Both the position numbers and the translations under genes were made by a program. A model generated the notes under the pieces. It saw only the letters and a list, made by a program, of their open reading frames with translations, searched no databases and was not told where the DNA came from. Positions 38,026-47,762 of a stretch of DNA of 64,000 nt are shown here, piece by piece. The first letter of the stretch is position 1. Every line of letters begins with the position of its first letter. Origin of the DNA: Eubacterium sp. (GTDB lineage: Bacteria; Bacillota; Clostridia; Lachnospirales; Lachnospiraceae); contig JAFYHN010000079.1 in the NCBI GenBank assembly GCA_017539165.1, positions 1 to 64,000 on the forward strand, read 5' to 3'.

Positions 38026-38436
38026 TCAACCAACTTGTTTTCTGATCCGATCATATACTATAAACAATACAACCGTAGCAACACACGATAAAACGAAGCA
38101 TAAAGCCGCCATAGGCTTGATACCGTATAAAAGTGTCCACAATACCGCCAGAAGGCCTCCTAGCGCCTCTACGACCGTATATCTGGGTGATATCGGTGCT
38201 TCACAGTATCTGCATTTTCCTTTAAGACTGATCCACGATATAATCGGGATCATATCTTTCATAAAAAGTTCATGTCCGCAAGTCGTACACATGGACTTTC
38301 CCAATGTGAACTGCATCTTTCGAGGCAGCCTGTATATGATGACATTTAAAAATGAAAATATACTCGCCCCGATTGCAAAGAATATAATCTCTATCAAAAC
38401 CCTAGCCGCTATTATAGAAATCTCAAGCCAGTCCAT
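38026..38436 (-). CDS. Prepilin peptidase reduced to the N-terminal methyltransferase-type half
   Basis: 136 residues matching only the first half of PilD. It has the N-terminal helix GASIFSFLNVIIYRLPRKM, the two CxxC pairs CTTCGHELFMKD and CRYCEAPISPRY, and PIISWISLKGKCRYC. After TVVEALGGLLAVLW it ends at FIVYDRIRKQVG, so at most the first catalytic Asp is kept. The GxGD motif and the remaining membrane helices are absent, and the 100 bp to pilC does not encode them. Full PilD proteins are about 220-280 residues. Either the peptidase half is elsewhere, another peptidase processes the seven prepilins here, or the gene is decaying. Confidence 0.82.
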   Translation of the reverse strand: MDWLEISIIAARVLIEIIFFAIGASIFSFLNVIIYRLPRKMQFTLGKSMCTTCGHELFMKDMIPIISWISLKGKCRYCEAPISPRYTVVEALGGLLAVLWTLLYGIKPMAALCFVLSCVATVVLFIVYDRIRKQVG

Positions 38437-38472
38437 ACACCCCTCTACTCCAACCTCTGTATTCAGCTATTC

Positions 38473-38928
38473 TCACTCGTTCTCGAGCTTAACATCGAAT
38501 TCGCTGTAATCATAAACATTCATAACGTAATCAACATCCCACTTGATATTGTCTCCGTCCTTTTTAAACATTACAATATAGTGTCCGACACGATATGTCA
38601 TTCCAGTCATCTCGTGCCCCTTCTTATCATACGAAGTAATGGAATACTTTCCTTTCGGAACTATTATCTGTTCAACCTTCTCCTGCACTCCTACTTCAAG
38701 GCCATTCTTTCTAGAAACATTAAAAATAGTCTGCCCCTTCGCATACATTTCAATATCAGCAGTGCGAAGAGCCAGACGTACATTCTTGGCCTCTCTAAGG
38801 GCAGACTTAGCATCTATATGGAGTTTAAACGCGCAAAATACAGTCCCGCCAACAATAAATGTTACGAGAACTATCAGAATAACCTTTGCTATTTTAGTTA
38901 CAGTAACCCTGTTCTGCTCTTTTCCCAT
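38473..38928 (-). CDS. Single-pass membrane protein of the pilus locus
   Basis: 151 residues. One N-terminal transmembrane helix (KIAKVILIVLVTFIVGGTVF) continues into a long amphipathic helix (DAKSALREAKNVRLALRTAD) and a C-terminal beta-rich domain. The shape mimics a pilin, yet there is no Gly-Phe cleavage site or Glu5. It is the first gene after an internal promoter and precedes the peptidase-like gene. ATG 38928 preferred; GTG at 38937 possible. Function unknown; perhaps a platform accessory. Confidence 0.6.
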   Translation of the reverse strand: MGKEQNRVTVTKIAKVILIVLVTFIVGGTVFCAFKLHIDAKSALREAKNVRLALRTADIEMYAKGQTIFNVSRKNGLEVGVQEKVEQIIVPKGKYSITSYDKKGHEMTGMTYRVGHYIVMFKKDGDNIKWDVDYVMNVYDYSEFDVKLENE

Positions 38929-38994
38929 AAGCAACACCCGATGTACCTAACCAAAATAAACCCCATTAGACTATAAGTTTCATACCCCCTACTT

Positions 38995-39010
38995 GAGTAT
39001 CATTATACTC
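38995..39010 (-). promoter_or_regulatory. Dyad over the -10 of the assembly-gene promoter
   Basis: GAGTAT, CATT, ATACTC: perfect 6-4-6 inverted repeat that contains most of the -10 box. A repressor site is possible. Confidence 0.35.
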
Positions 39011-39030
39011 CAAAACTGCTGTTTTGACAA
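39002..39030 (-). promoter_or_regulatory. Internal promoter for the pilus assembly genes
   Basis: -35 TTGTCA (39025-39030), 17 nt, -10 TATAAT (39002-39007) on the minus strand, about 67 nt before ATG 38928. It would serve 38928 down to pilB independently of the prepilin genes upstream. Confidence 0.65.
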
Positions 39031-39093
39031 TGTTCTTGTTAACGTAAGATAACCATCATTACAGAGTTGTATTTACTTTTTTTATAAACAATT

Positions 39094-39786
39094 TTAGTAA
39101 GTTCCAGGAACATTATACATCTTTACAAATCTATAATATTTGTAATCTCCATACTTTGGACTATTAATTGTCAATAAAACAGCTATTACACTTTTATCAA
39201 AACTTGAGACATCACCATCAATCCCGTACGATTCCATAATACTCTTGTTTGTCTGAAAAGACATTCCATCCCCTCGCACCAGCTTAAAATCAGTAATACT
39301 AAATCCATCATAAACATTTTTATCAAATCTCCATGTTGTGGACTTTCGATAAGAATCCGTTCCTTCAGTTCCATATCCTTCATATCTGATTTCCAAAAAG
39401 CCATTTTCATTAATCGATAAAGTCACTTTAGCATCTGTTTTATCTTTCAACTGAATTGTATTACCACATGTAACAGAATCAGATTCGCCTATTACCGGAT
39501 TATTGATCGTTCCAGGAACAAAAGCAGCCCCCGCATCATACTTAGCTCCTTCTATCTCAGATGAAACCTTTTCCAATATGATATCCGACACTTGATTTGC
39601 ATATGTCCTTCCCTTAACATCATAATACAGATTAACAATTTCCACGATAACAGAACCAGCACAGACCATAAAAATACCAATCAGTGCAAAACTGACTACC
39701 ATCTCAATTAATGTACTACCTGTATTACCCGAAATACATTTAATCGATGACATTATTTGATTACTGTGTTTTCTTCTTAGTTTCAT
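39094..39786 (-). CDS. Minor prepilin (PilW/GspJ-like size)
   Basis: 230 residues. Leader to SGNTG, cut before STLIEMVVSFALIGIFMVCA with Glu5, then a helix and a beta-rich head. The order after two other minor prepilins resembles the fimU-pilV-pilW-pilX sets that prime pilus assembly. The leader is long (about 23 residues) and basic. Start ATG follows GGTAGG. Confidence 0.8.
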   Translation of the reverse strand: MKLRRKHSNQIMSSIKCISGNTGSTLIEMVVSFALIGIFMVCAGSVIVEIVNLYYDVKGRTYANQVSDIILEKVSSEIEGAKYDAGAAFVPGTINNPVIGESDSVTCGNTIQLKDKTDAKVTLSINENGFLEIRYEGYGTEGTDSYRKSTTWRFDKNVYDGFSITDFKLVRGDGMSFQTNKSIMESYGIDGDVSSFDKSVIAVLLTINSPKYGDYKYYRFVKMYNVPGTY

Positions 39787-39802
39787 AACTACCTACCGTA
39801 TT

Positions 39803-40282
39803 TTATTCTTCATAATCAAATAACAGTGCCTGTGGTGTAACTAATTTTTCATCCTCTATCATAGAGTTTACCGATGAATAGCTGTTCCCTTTTATATCAT
39901 ACAAACCTATTTTGAAGTTGGTATAATCCGTAGCGTTATCTTTTACATTATTATCTAACATTTTAGTATTTCCGGTATCCAACATAAGATAAAAAACAGG
40001 TCCAAGATTTTCATCGGTTTTTATTTCCCTTGCTGTTACCTCATCTGTATCTATTTTATCAATCGGCTTATATAGCTCTTCATTAAAGCTGCTAAATACT
40101 CTGTCAGTATCGATTGCCCTCATTTGTAAGCGATAACAATAATCAACCATACGCATAAGAATAGCCAGTATGATAACAAGCACCACAAAAGAAACCAATG
40201 TTTCAACCATCGTCGACCCGTTGTTGTTTCTAATTAGATGTTGAAGAGTTATTATGTTTTTCCGTCTCTTAAAACATTTCAT
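39803..40282 (-). CDS. Minor prepilin (PilV/GspI-like size)
   Basis: 159 residues. A basic leader ends NNNG before STMVETLVSFVVLVIILAIL (Glu5 present), followed by a helix RMVDYCYRLQMRAIDTD and a head of about 110 residues. ATG 40282 is preceded by GGTGAG at suitable spacing; a frame starting at 40294 is possible. Lies between the PilX-like and PilW-like genes. Confidence 0.78.
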   Translation of the reverse strand: MKCFKRRKNIITLQHLIRNNNGSTMVETLVSFVVLVIILAILMRMVDYCYRLQMRAIDTDRVFSSFNEELYKPIDKIDTDEVTAREIKTDENLGPVFYLMLDTGNTKMLDNNVKDNATDYTNFKIGLYDIKGNSYSSVNSMIEDEKLVTPQALLFDYEE

Positions 40283-40303
40283 AAGACTCACCATTCAAAT
40301 ATA

Positions 40304-41041
40304 CTATTCTCTCGAAATATGATTAATATTCCATCTCTCCATAGAATTTATATTCAAATTCATAGGATTATAAAGGCTTTTATTTTTATCCGTTCTAAAT
40401 GCATCTAATTTTTTTTTCATCCGTTGGTCTGAATCAATCTCCAACATCAGCTCAGATATACTAATTTCATATGTATCTTTTACAGTATATGACTGACTTC
40501 CTGTATCGCAAATAATCTCAATACAGAGTTCGATATTCGTTTTTTCAGAAATTGATAAACCTGATAAATCACGACCATTATAACTGGCTTCAGCCGGCGG
40601 AGTCCAATACATGCAAAGTGTAACATCTCCGGGAAATCCATCAATATCAATGCCATTTAAAGGATAATTTTTATTGTATTTTAATTTAAAATATCTGAAT
40701 GCATCATCCTCCGTATGTCCTGAATATTCAGAGTCATAATATGGCCATGTTTCATTTTGTAAGATATTGCATCTCAAATATTTCCACAACCAACTATTAT
40801 CAATTGCATCTTCAGCCGTAAGTTCTTTTTCAAGTGCAAGGCTCAAGCTATTAGCTGCAACAGAATTCCTCTCGCTAGCAGCTTTTTTATTTGAAGATGC
40901 ATAAAGGGTGTATGTAACCAACATAAGCGAAAATGTCATTATCATTAAAATAGCAATCATAATAATAGCAACGATCATGGTTGCACCATTATTATTTAAA
41001 TACTTATTTTTTATAAATATTTTTTTCTTCTTATTCTGCAT
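40304..41041 (-). CDS. PilX/GspK-like minor prepilin lacking Glu5
   Basis: 245 residues. Leader MQNKKKKIFIKNKYLNNNG, then ATMIVAIIMIAILMIMTFSL, with Val at mature position 5 where Glu is normal. Tip-initiating GspK and PilX proteins share that loss, so this is probably the first subunit of the pilus tip. The head is about 190 residues with a few Cys. Start uncertain: ATG 41041 gives a usual leader, while ATG 41098 overlaps the giant pilin's last codons. Confidence 0.72.
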   Translation of the reverse strand: MQNKKKKIFIKNKYLNNNGATMIVAIIMIAILMIMTFSLMLVTYTLYASSNKKAASERNSVAANSLSLALEKELTAEDAIDNSWLWKYLRCNILQNETWPYYDSEYSGHTEDDAFRYFKLKYNKNYPLNGIDIDGFPGDVTLCMYWTPPAEASYNGRDLSGLSISEKTNIELCIEIICDTGSQSYTVKDTYEISISELMLEIDSDQRMKKKLDAFRTDKNKSLYNPMNLNINSMERWNINHISRE

Positions 41042-41084
41042 ACTCCACACCCTGATAAATACATTTATCCTCACGCACCGTTCG

Positions 41085-44000
41085 TTATAGCAATTCATTT
41101 AATAATGGCGTAACAAGTTCCAGATATTTCTGATCTAATTCTTCATAAACATTCTTTCTATGTCTAGCTGTTTCATAAGGAGAATAGTCTATATAATAAT
41201 CAGCATAATCATATGGATTATGATTTAATTCACCTATACCAACTTCAAGTTTATGTATCATCAATTTATATGTCATAGAGGTTTCGTTCAAAACATAGAA
41301 AGCAGATTCAGCTTCAAACAGATCCGGATAAGCCCCATAATCCGATAATCTCCTTATCATGTCCAATATATCGGAGATATCCGCAAATGGATTAATCGGT
41401 AAAATATCATCCGTATCATGAGCTGCCGGAATATCAAAACTATTTTGTCCATTTTCTTTTATCTTGAAAGTACGTATTCCTACAGTATCTATTGTTTCAG
41501 AACCTTCTCCTGACACTTCACAAGAATCTAAAACTATTTCTATTTTGCTTATATTTTCAATAGAAAACTTATCAGGCTTATTAGAAATAGTGATACTTTT
41601 TCCATCTTGACTGATAGCAAATGAGTTTCTAAGTCCCGTCAGATCAAACACCGTTTCTTTTAATCCATCAGACGCAGATATCAATGTACTCACTATCGGA
41701 ATCTTTATAACCAGATCATTATCAGGAATATTATCATCTGTATTATTGTAGATCAAAATATGATAAACAATAGAATAATCACTGGTATTGTCAGGAAAAA
41801 CACAGTTATCCCAGACAATCGTAAATGCATCTACCGAGGTATTGGTATCCGGCAAAAACTGAATGTTTTTCACCGGTTGGATAACATACCTTAAATTAAC
41901 ATTATTATCATTTTTCCATTTTGCAGACCTCATATCTCCTTCTGTCATTGTAGAAGTAATATTATCATTCGTCTGATATGGACTAAGCATAGAAAAAGTA
42001 AGATCAACTTTTTCATCATCGGTTTCTTCCGCTGAACTAGCATCATATTCACGCCACACTTTAAATCTTTTTTCAGTATTATCTACTTCCTCTTCTCCAA
42101 AATAATAATTAGCAAATTTGTTTTCTGGCTTATCGGAAGCCTGATAAATCTCGCCTATATGCTTTCCAGAATTCGAAGCATCAAAACAAAAATGTATCTT
42201 TGATGCTTTATCTTTATTGATTCCGTAATACAATCCGGTTCCGTAATTTCGACACAATGTAATGATTCCTTTTTCACCGGGAACACTTACAATTCCGGCC
42301 ACCTTTGCTTGTTTTTTATTGTCCTCAGACATATTTACCGGATGAATTCCCTGCAAAGTAATAACTCCCGTATTTACGCAACCTTCTATACTCGAATAAA
42401 CGCTACTTTGCCCTAATATACCGGATGCACAACTATTATCACCCGCATTTACCGAGCCATGATTGATACAATCTTTAATTCTAAACTCCCCATTATCTTC
42501 TGCCAAATGAGACGGACTATCAACCACGCATATAATACCGGAAGCATTTCCGAAATCAGATTTAATCTCACCATAGTTTTCATTATTTTCTATATAAGTC
42601 TTATATCCCCCCTTATCACTACAAATAATTCCGGACGCTTGCGATGCTCCATTTATAACACCTTTATTTGTATTTTGGGCAAAATATGTGATTGAATCAT
42701 TGCTTATTCCACCATAATCCAATTCACCGACTATTCCGGAAGAAAAACCATCTCCCGATGAAATACTTCCTGAATTAATGCATTTGTATACAGCTGAACT
42801 TCCACCAATAGATACAACAATACCTGCTGAAGAAGATCCTCCACCATTTGTATTTATATCCCCCACATTCTGACAATACTTGATAACTCCGGTTGAACTA
42901 TTTGACACTTCTCCCTCTTCAAATATTATATTAGTATATTTTGTGCCATTAACACCTGCTATAGCGCCAACCATTATTCCATCGTATTGTCGGGAAGTAT
43001 CACACATTAAATACTGTGGTTCTATACTTCCTTCAACAACACCTTTTCCGGAAATAACTCCTGCATTTACTTCAGTAAGTCCGCCAAGATATGTTGCCTG
43101 AGATGAATAGAAATTAAAATTCGTACTATTTTCGTAGTATGTTCCTGTTTTTTCATTAATGCAGTTATATAGTTTCATTCCTGAAGAAACACGGCCAACT
43201 ACTCCACCAAGATATGAATATCTCACATCAACAGAATTGCCTAATGCTTCACCAACCATTGACTCACTAACAGAACCCTTTACACAGATACTTCCGTCAT
43301 TTTTAAATCCATCTATTGTTACATTTAATCCATTCGGAACATATCCAAACAGTCCTCCCGCAAAAAGATTAGATATAACACTTCCATTAAATGAAGGTTC
43401 AGATTCAGTATAATCCACTGAATTATCACTAAAACCAAGCTCTTTTTCTTCAGTTGATTTCACAAATATTCCCTGATTATTTATTCCATCGCTAGAAATA
43501 TCACCATTTACAACATTATTGAATACATCCTGATATCCTAGATATTGATTTTCAGACATCAACTTATTGTTAACCAACCAGTGCAAATTACTATTATTTG
43601 TTTTTCTATCCGGACTCAAAACGTAAAAATTCTCAATTTCCGGATCTATGGTATATAATCCCGCAATTCCTCCAGCAAAAATCTCCGCATTAATATCAAC
43701 ATTACTTCCCATCATAAATCCGGATTGCTTATCTGCTATATAGTTTGCATTATTTCCGCTTCCTCCCAGACAGCCTGCTACTCCGCCAACAAAGCATTTT
43801 CCACTTACATAAACATCATCCAGATCTATCTGAACTCCGGAAACACCTACAAATTTTGTTTCCTCAGAATCACATACTCCAACGTAGCCACCAACATAAG
43901 TAATTCCACGGACATCTAATACACCCTCCATTCCAACCGGATCGAAAGATATCGCTATGTCCTTTGACGTAGTAATAGATCCTGCAATGCCACCCACTGC

Positions 44001-47000
44001 ATTTCTTCCTCTGACCAAATAGTTTTCTTTGATCAATGATGACATGTATTCCGATGAAAGTCTTCCGGCTATTCCTCCAACACAGTCTCTTCCTATAACA
44101 AGCATTCCACTTGAATCATCACCGTCTTTGTACGGATGACAATTTTCAGCATAAGTACCATCTCTCAATGATGTTCCAAAAACACCACCTACATAGTCCT
44201 GTCCAAAGACTACCGCATCTACTTTTGAGCTATATTCCGAAGAAGTTCCATCAGTTTGTTTATTTACAAATCCCAAACCGGCTACATAGCCTGCAATTCC
44301 TCCTACAACGTTGCCTCCAAAATCTGATGCGCTTACTAAACGTTCAATATCTTCGGCTGTTGTTTCATAAAGATTTATGTCAGATCCAGCTATCAATCTC
44401 ATTTCAAATGCCTTTGTATCTTCAGACTGGATATTATCACACTCGATAAGACCTGATACATTCATTCCTACAATACCACCGCATATTCCGGTAAGTGAAA
44501 CACTATAATATACGTCTTTATATGACTTCTCACCGTCGTTTAGATCATCATCAGATTTCCAGCCATCGACTATTCCGTCTGCAAAAGCCTCATCTGAATG
44601 CAGACTAAGAACAGCTCCCTTATTAAGAGCTTTTCTCAAAATATTATAGCCATTATCTTCTGAAGGCTGCGTAGCAGGACCAGCAGAGTTTTCGGATGGT
44701 TCTCTAAATGAGAAAGTGTTTTTATTTATGTCACCAATACCATTTGCTCCGGCTATTCCTCCAACTATAAACCTTCCAATAACATTATTATAGTTAGTTA
44801 CAGCATAATCATTTGTCTCTGAAGATGAATCTTCACCATTTACGACATCGTATCTGCACAGATCAGAGCAACCGATTATTCCTCCAACATATCTGTTTCC
44901 AAATACAAATGACTTACTTACGCCATTTTCTATATCATCCGAATCAGGATTAACATTACAATTCTCTATAACCGCAAGTCTTCCATAACCAACAAGACCA
45001 CCTACATAGTTATCATTATTAATGGATGGATGCTCTTCTGTATCACCAAATTTATCAAATTCTGTCAAATCATATATAGCAAAACTACTACAAGATGATA
45101 TTTTTACTTTAGATTCAGATCCGTTAGTGAAGTTATCATATCCATCTAATACATTCACTCCGTTAGAGTTTAGAGAATCGTCATCATACATAAGTCCATC
45201 TATCAGACTACCTGCAATACCGCCAATAAATGATGACTTAATCTCACTTATTTTTCTGTCATCTATCTCCTCTTCACTCAGATCCTTATCGTTTGACAAG
45301 CCATAAACATATCCTCTATTAACACAATCCTCAAAAGAAACACTCTCGGCTCTGACTACATCTTCTCCGGACATAGACTTTCCATCATCAGTTATAGAGT
45401 AACCATCATGGTAGTATTTATACCTATCATATTCAGAAGAATCACTCTTAACATAATTAACATATGCACGTCCAGCTATACCACCGATATTTTCAATTCC
45501 CATTACTTCCGCATAATTTGTCAGATTCTTCAGTTTAACATCTTTTCCTGCAGTAGCAATCACAAAAGATTCTCGACCAAGAATACCTCCAACATCTGTT
45601 CTACCGGTTATTTTAGAAACATTAGCTTTCTTTGACTCTACACTATTTGTTTCATTATCAAGAAGCATTAATTTATCTAATTGACCAATATTATTACCGG
45701 TAAATCCCCCTACCATACATGTATACACAATTGAGTCTTTTATTTTCTCTACACCGTGTACAGTATGTCTATTGAGGTTTATATTTGATATCACTCCAAG
45801 GTTTTCTGCAAATAGTCCAAGTGGTAGTTTTCCTGCCCTTGATGGTTTTGATCCCGAAGAGTCATTTGTCTCAGATTTTAATCCTAAAACATATGAATAA
45901 TCCTCTTTTCCATTTAGTTCACACTGTTTTTTTACCGTCTTTCCATAAACACCATAAACTATGTTTGCAGAAACTGAAATATCTATATCGCTAATTGTAT
46001 ATGATTTTAAATCAGCGTCTTCATCAGATATCTCGCCATAAGCCAGTTCCTGTGTAAATGTATCCTTTTTATCCAGTTTTCTGAATCCTGGGAATGGATA
46101 TTTAGAAGTATCTAAATAATCCGAGCTTATTCCAACGATCCGAGTAGCATAAGATTTACCATCATAATTGATACCCGAAACCTTCGAGATATTATATGAA
46201 TTAAGAAAATAATTAATTCCTTCTGTATTATTACCAGTAAACTCTGCCCAAGACAGATCGTTTTGTAATTCAAATGTATTCTCTCTTGCAGGATCGATTT
46301 TATAATCAGTTTCATATCTGATATTATAAAAATGTCTAGGGTTCGTTATTACAATTTTGGCATCCTCATTCTTTTTTATATAACTTGAAAATGCCGCACA
46401 TTCATTATTGCTTCGGATTTCACGAGTTGTTGTATAATCAAACTTTTGAATCTGAATACCTGCAGAAATATAACGATTTGTTTCAGCGAAACCAAATCTA
46501 TAAAAACTAAATGTATTTCTAAAAGCTTCATCTTCAGCTATATCATATGTACCTGAAAACGCTTTTGTCATACTGTATGTTAAAGTTTCGGCCTGAACAT
46601 CAGCTGCATCAAAAATAACGTATATGGTATCATTTTGTTTCCAAACCGGTAAACGAAATGAGATTGATTGTTCTCCTTTATATATACCCTCAAGCATATT
46701 ACAGCTTACATCCAAAGGATTTTCCGAAGCTTTTCTTAATGCTTCACTATATAACATCGAACTATAATCGTTAATATCTTTATAGCCAACATTAAATGAC
46801 ATAATACAGTTCTGTCCCTGAGTACTTCCATCATATATTTTAAAAATCAAAGTATCTCCGTTTTTTAATTTTTCAGAATCTTTTGCCTTGTCTGTCAAAA
46901 CTAATGTAAGTGTTTCTTCATTTTTTAGTTCGACATCAAGTCTTGCGTTAACTTTATTTCCACCTTTTATCTTCTGAGCAAGTTCTTCAACACTGTAATA

Positions 47001-47735
47001 ACCAATCTTTTTACTTTCCCTTGTAGTGAGAGTTCGGTCATCTACTTTCAAGGAAGTATATCCTTCTTCAGCAACCTCGTTTTTATAAAGAAAAGTATCT
47101 ACATTATCAGAATAACAAACCGAAAAAACTTGTGCTGCTTCAGGAGAAAATTCTAATAGAATCGCACCATTTAATACTCCGGTATCAGAAATATAAGGTG
47201 TAACCAGATCAAATAAAACCTTAGCTCCCATTTTTGAGTAATCACTACCGGATATTAAAGATCCGTTCAAATATTTTTTATAGTCTCCCGCATCAGCTTT
47301 CAATCTGAGAATAGTACCTATTTCTTTTTCAGGATTCTGATTCAATTTCCAGACAGTATCCCATTTATATGTACTATTTGACCCATCAGACTGTGTAAAA
47401 GAAATCTGTTCTAAAATGGTCTTTGATAAAACTATGCTCGAATCATAGCTATTACCATCTGCACCAGTTTTCAATAATGGTTTTACAATTTTTGCATCCA
47501 AAGATCCACTTGAATCAAATTCAGTAAGCTGATTCTGAGCAGCAAAAAATATCTCTTCTGCCACAGCATTCTCATGCTTAAATCTAGACCAGTCATACCA
47601 TCCCAGACCGAATCCAATTGATATACTTAGAAGAATAGCCATAAGAACAAGCACAACAACAAGCTCCACCAGTGTGAAGCCTGAGTTATTGCTTTTTGGA
47701 TTTAATAATCTTTTAAACATTTTTTTCTTGTTCAT
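41085..47735 (-). CDS. Giant prepilin with GLUG-type repeat adhesin region
   Basis: 2216 residues. Class III leader MNKKKMFKRLLNPKSNNSG, then mature FTLVELVVVLVLMAILLSIS with Glu5, and a pilin helix up to about residue 70. A mixed region with two or more beta domains (about 75-650) precedes a long series of GLUG-type units (about 680-1820). At least fifteen carry cores such as VGGIAG, VGGIVG, AGGLFG or SGIVGE, each followed by Cys/Asn/Gly-rich turns and predicting a beta-solenoid. The C-terminal part (about 1830-2216) has beta-sandwich-like strands and ends without an anchor. Start ATG follows GAGGATG. The pilin N-terminus implies insertion into, or tipping of, the pilus; the solenoid would then be a surface-exposed adhesin. 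About ten times larger than a usual pilin. Confidence 0.88.
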   Translation of the reverse strand: MNKKKMFKRLLNPKSNNSGFTLVELVVVLVLMAILLSISIGFGLGWYDWSRFKHENAVAEEIFFAAQNQLTEFDSSGSLDAKIVKPLLKTGADGNSYDSSIVLSKTILEQISFTQSDGSNSTYKWDTVWKLNQNPEKEIGTILRLKADAGDYKKYLNGSLISGSDYSKMGAKVLFDLVTPYISDTGVLNGAILLEFSPEAAQVFSVCYSDNVDTFLYKNEVAEEGYTSLKVDDRTLTTRESKKIGYYSVEELAQKIKGGNKVNARLDVELKNEETLTLVLTDKAKDSEKLKNGDTLIFKIYDGSTQGQNCIMSFNVGYKDINDYSSMLYSEALRKASENPLDVSCNMLEGIYKGEQSISFRLPVWKQNDTIYVIFDAADVQAETLTYSMTKAFSGTYDIAEDEAFRNTFSFYRFGFAETNRYISAGIQIQKFDYTTTREIRSNNECAAFSSYIKKNEDAKIVITNPRHFYNIRYETDYKIDPARENTFELQNDLSWAEFTGNNTEGINYFLNSYNISKVSGINYDGKSYATRIVGISSDYLDTSKYPFPGFRKLDKKDTFTQELAYGEISDEDADLKSYTISDIDISVSANIVYGVYGKTVKKQCELNGKEDYSYVLGLKSETNDSSGSKPSRAGKLPLGLFAENLGVISNINLNRHTVHGVEKIKDSIVYTCMVGGFTGNNIGQLDKLMLLDNETNSVESKKANVSKITGRTDVGGILGRESFVIATAGKDVKLKNLTNYAEVMGIENIGGIAGRAYVNYVKSDSSEYDRYKYYHDGYSITDDGKSMSGEDVVRAESVSFEDCVNRGYVYGLSNDKDLSEEEIDDRKISEIKSSFIGGIAGSLIDGLMYDDDSLNSNGVNVLDGYDNFTNGSESKVKISSCSSFAIYDLTEFDKFGDTEEHPSINNDNYVGGLVGYGRLAVIENCNVNPDSDDIENGVSKSFVFGNRYVGGIIGCSDLCRYDVVNGEDSSSETNDYAVTNYNNVIGRFIVGGIAGANGIGDINKNTFSFREPSENSAGPATQPSEDNGYNILRKALNKGAVLSLHSDEAFADGIVDGWKSDDDLNDGEKSYKDVYYSVSLTGICGGIVGMNVSGLIECDNIQSEDTKAFEMRLIAGSDINLYETTAEDIERLVSASDFGGNVVGGIAGYVAGLGFVNKQTDGTSSEYSSKVDAVVFGQDYVGGVFGTSLRDGTYAENCHPYKDGDDSSGMLVIGRDCVGGIAGRLSSEYMSSLIKENYLVRGRNAVGGIAGSITTSKDIAISFDPVGMEGVLDVRGITYVGGYVGVCDSEETKFVGVSGVQIDLDDVYVSGKCFVGGVAGCLGGSGNNANYIADKQSGFMMGSNVDINAEIFAGGIAGLYTIDPEIENFYVLSPDRKTNNSNLHWLVNNKLMSENQYLGYQDVFNNVVNGDISSDGINNQGIFVKSTEEKELGFSDNSVDYTESEPSFNGSVISNLFAGGLFGYVPNGLNVTIDGFKNDGSICVKGSVSESMVGEALGNSVDVRYSYLGGVVGRVSSGMKLYNCINEKTGTYYENSTNFNFYSSQATYLGGLTEVNAGVISGKGVVEGSIEPQYLMCDTSRQYDGIMVGAIAGVNGTKYTNIIFEEGEVSNSSTGVIKYCQNVGDINTNGGGSSSAGIVVSIGGSSAVYKCINSGSISSGDGFSSGIVGELDYGGISNDSITYFAQNTNKGVINGASQASGIICSDKGGYKTYIENNENYGEIKSDFGNASGIICVVDSPSHLAEDNGEFRIKDCINHGSVNAGDNSCASGILGQSSVYSSIEGCVNTGVITLQGIHPVNMSEDNKKQAKVAGIVSVPGEKGIITLCRNYGTGLYYGINKDKASKIHFCFDASNSGKHIGEIYQASDKPENKFANYYFGEEEVDNTEKRFKVWREYDASSAEETDDEKVDLTFSMLSPYQTNDNITSTMTEGDMRSAKWKNDNNVNLRYVIQPVKNIQFLPDTNTSVDAFTIVWDNCVFPDNTSDYSIVYHILIYNNTDDNIPDNDLVIKIPIVSTLISASDGLKETVFDLTGLRNSFAISQDGKSITISNKPDKFSIENISKIEIVLDSCEVSGEGSETIDTVGIRTFKIKENGQNSFDIPAAHDTDDILPINPFADISDILDMIRRLSDYGAYPDLFEAESAFYVLNETSMTYKLMIHKLEVGIGELNHNPYDYADYYIDYSPYETARHRKNVYEELDQKYLELVTPLLNELL

Positions 47736-47762
47736 ATGGCATCCTCATAGTTATACAATATG

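Noticed and set aside
41085-41098. Overlapping start (ATG 41098) for the PilX-like gene
   Set aside because: It would give a leader of about 38 residues; ATG 41041 gives a normal 19-residue leader. Not excluded.
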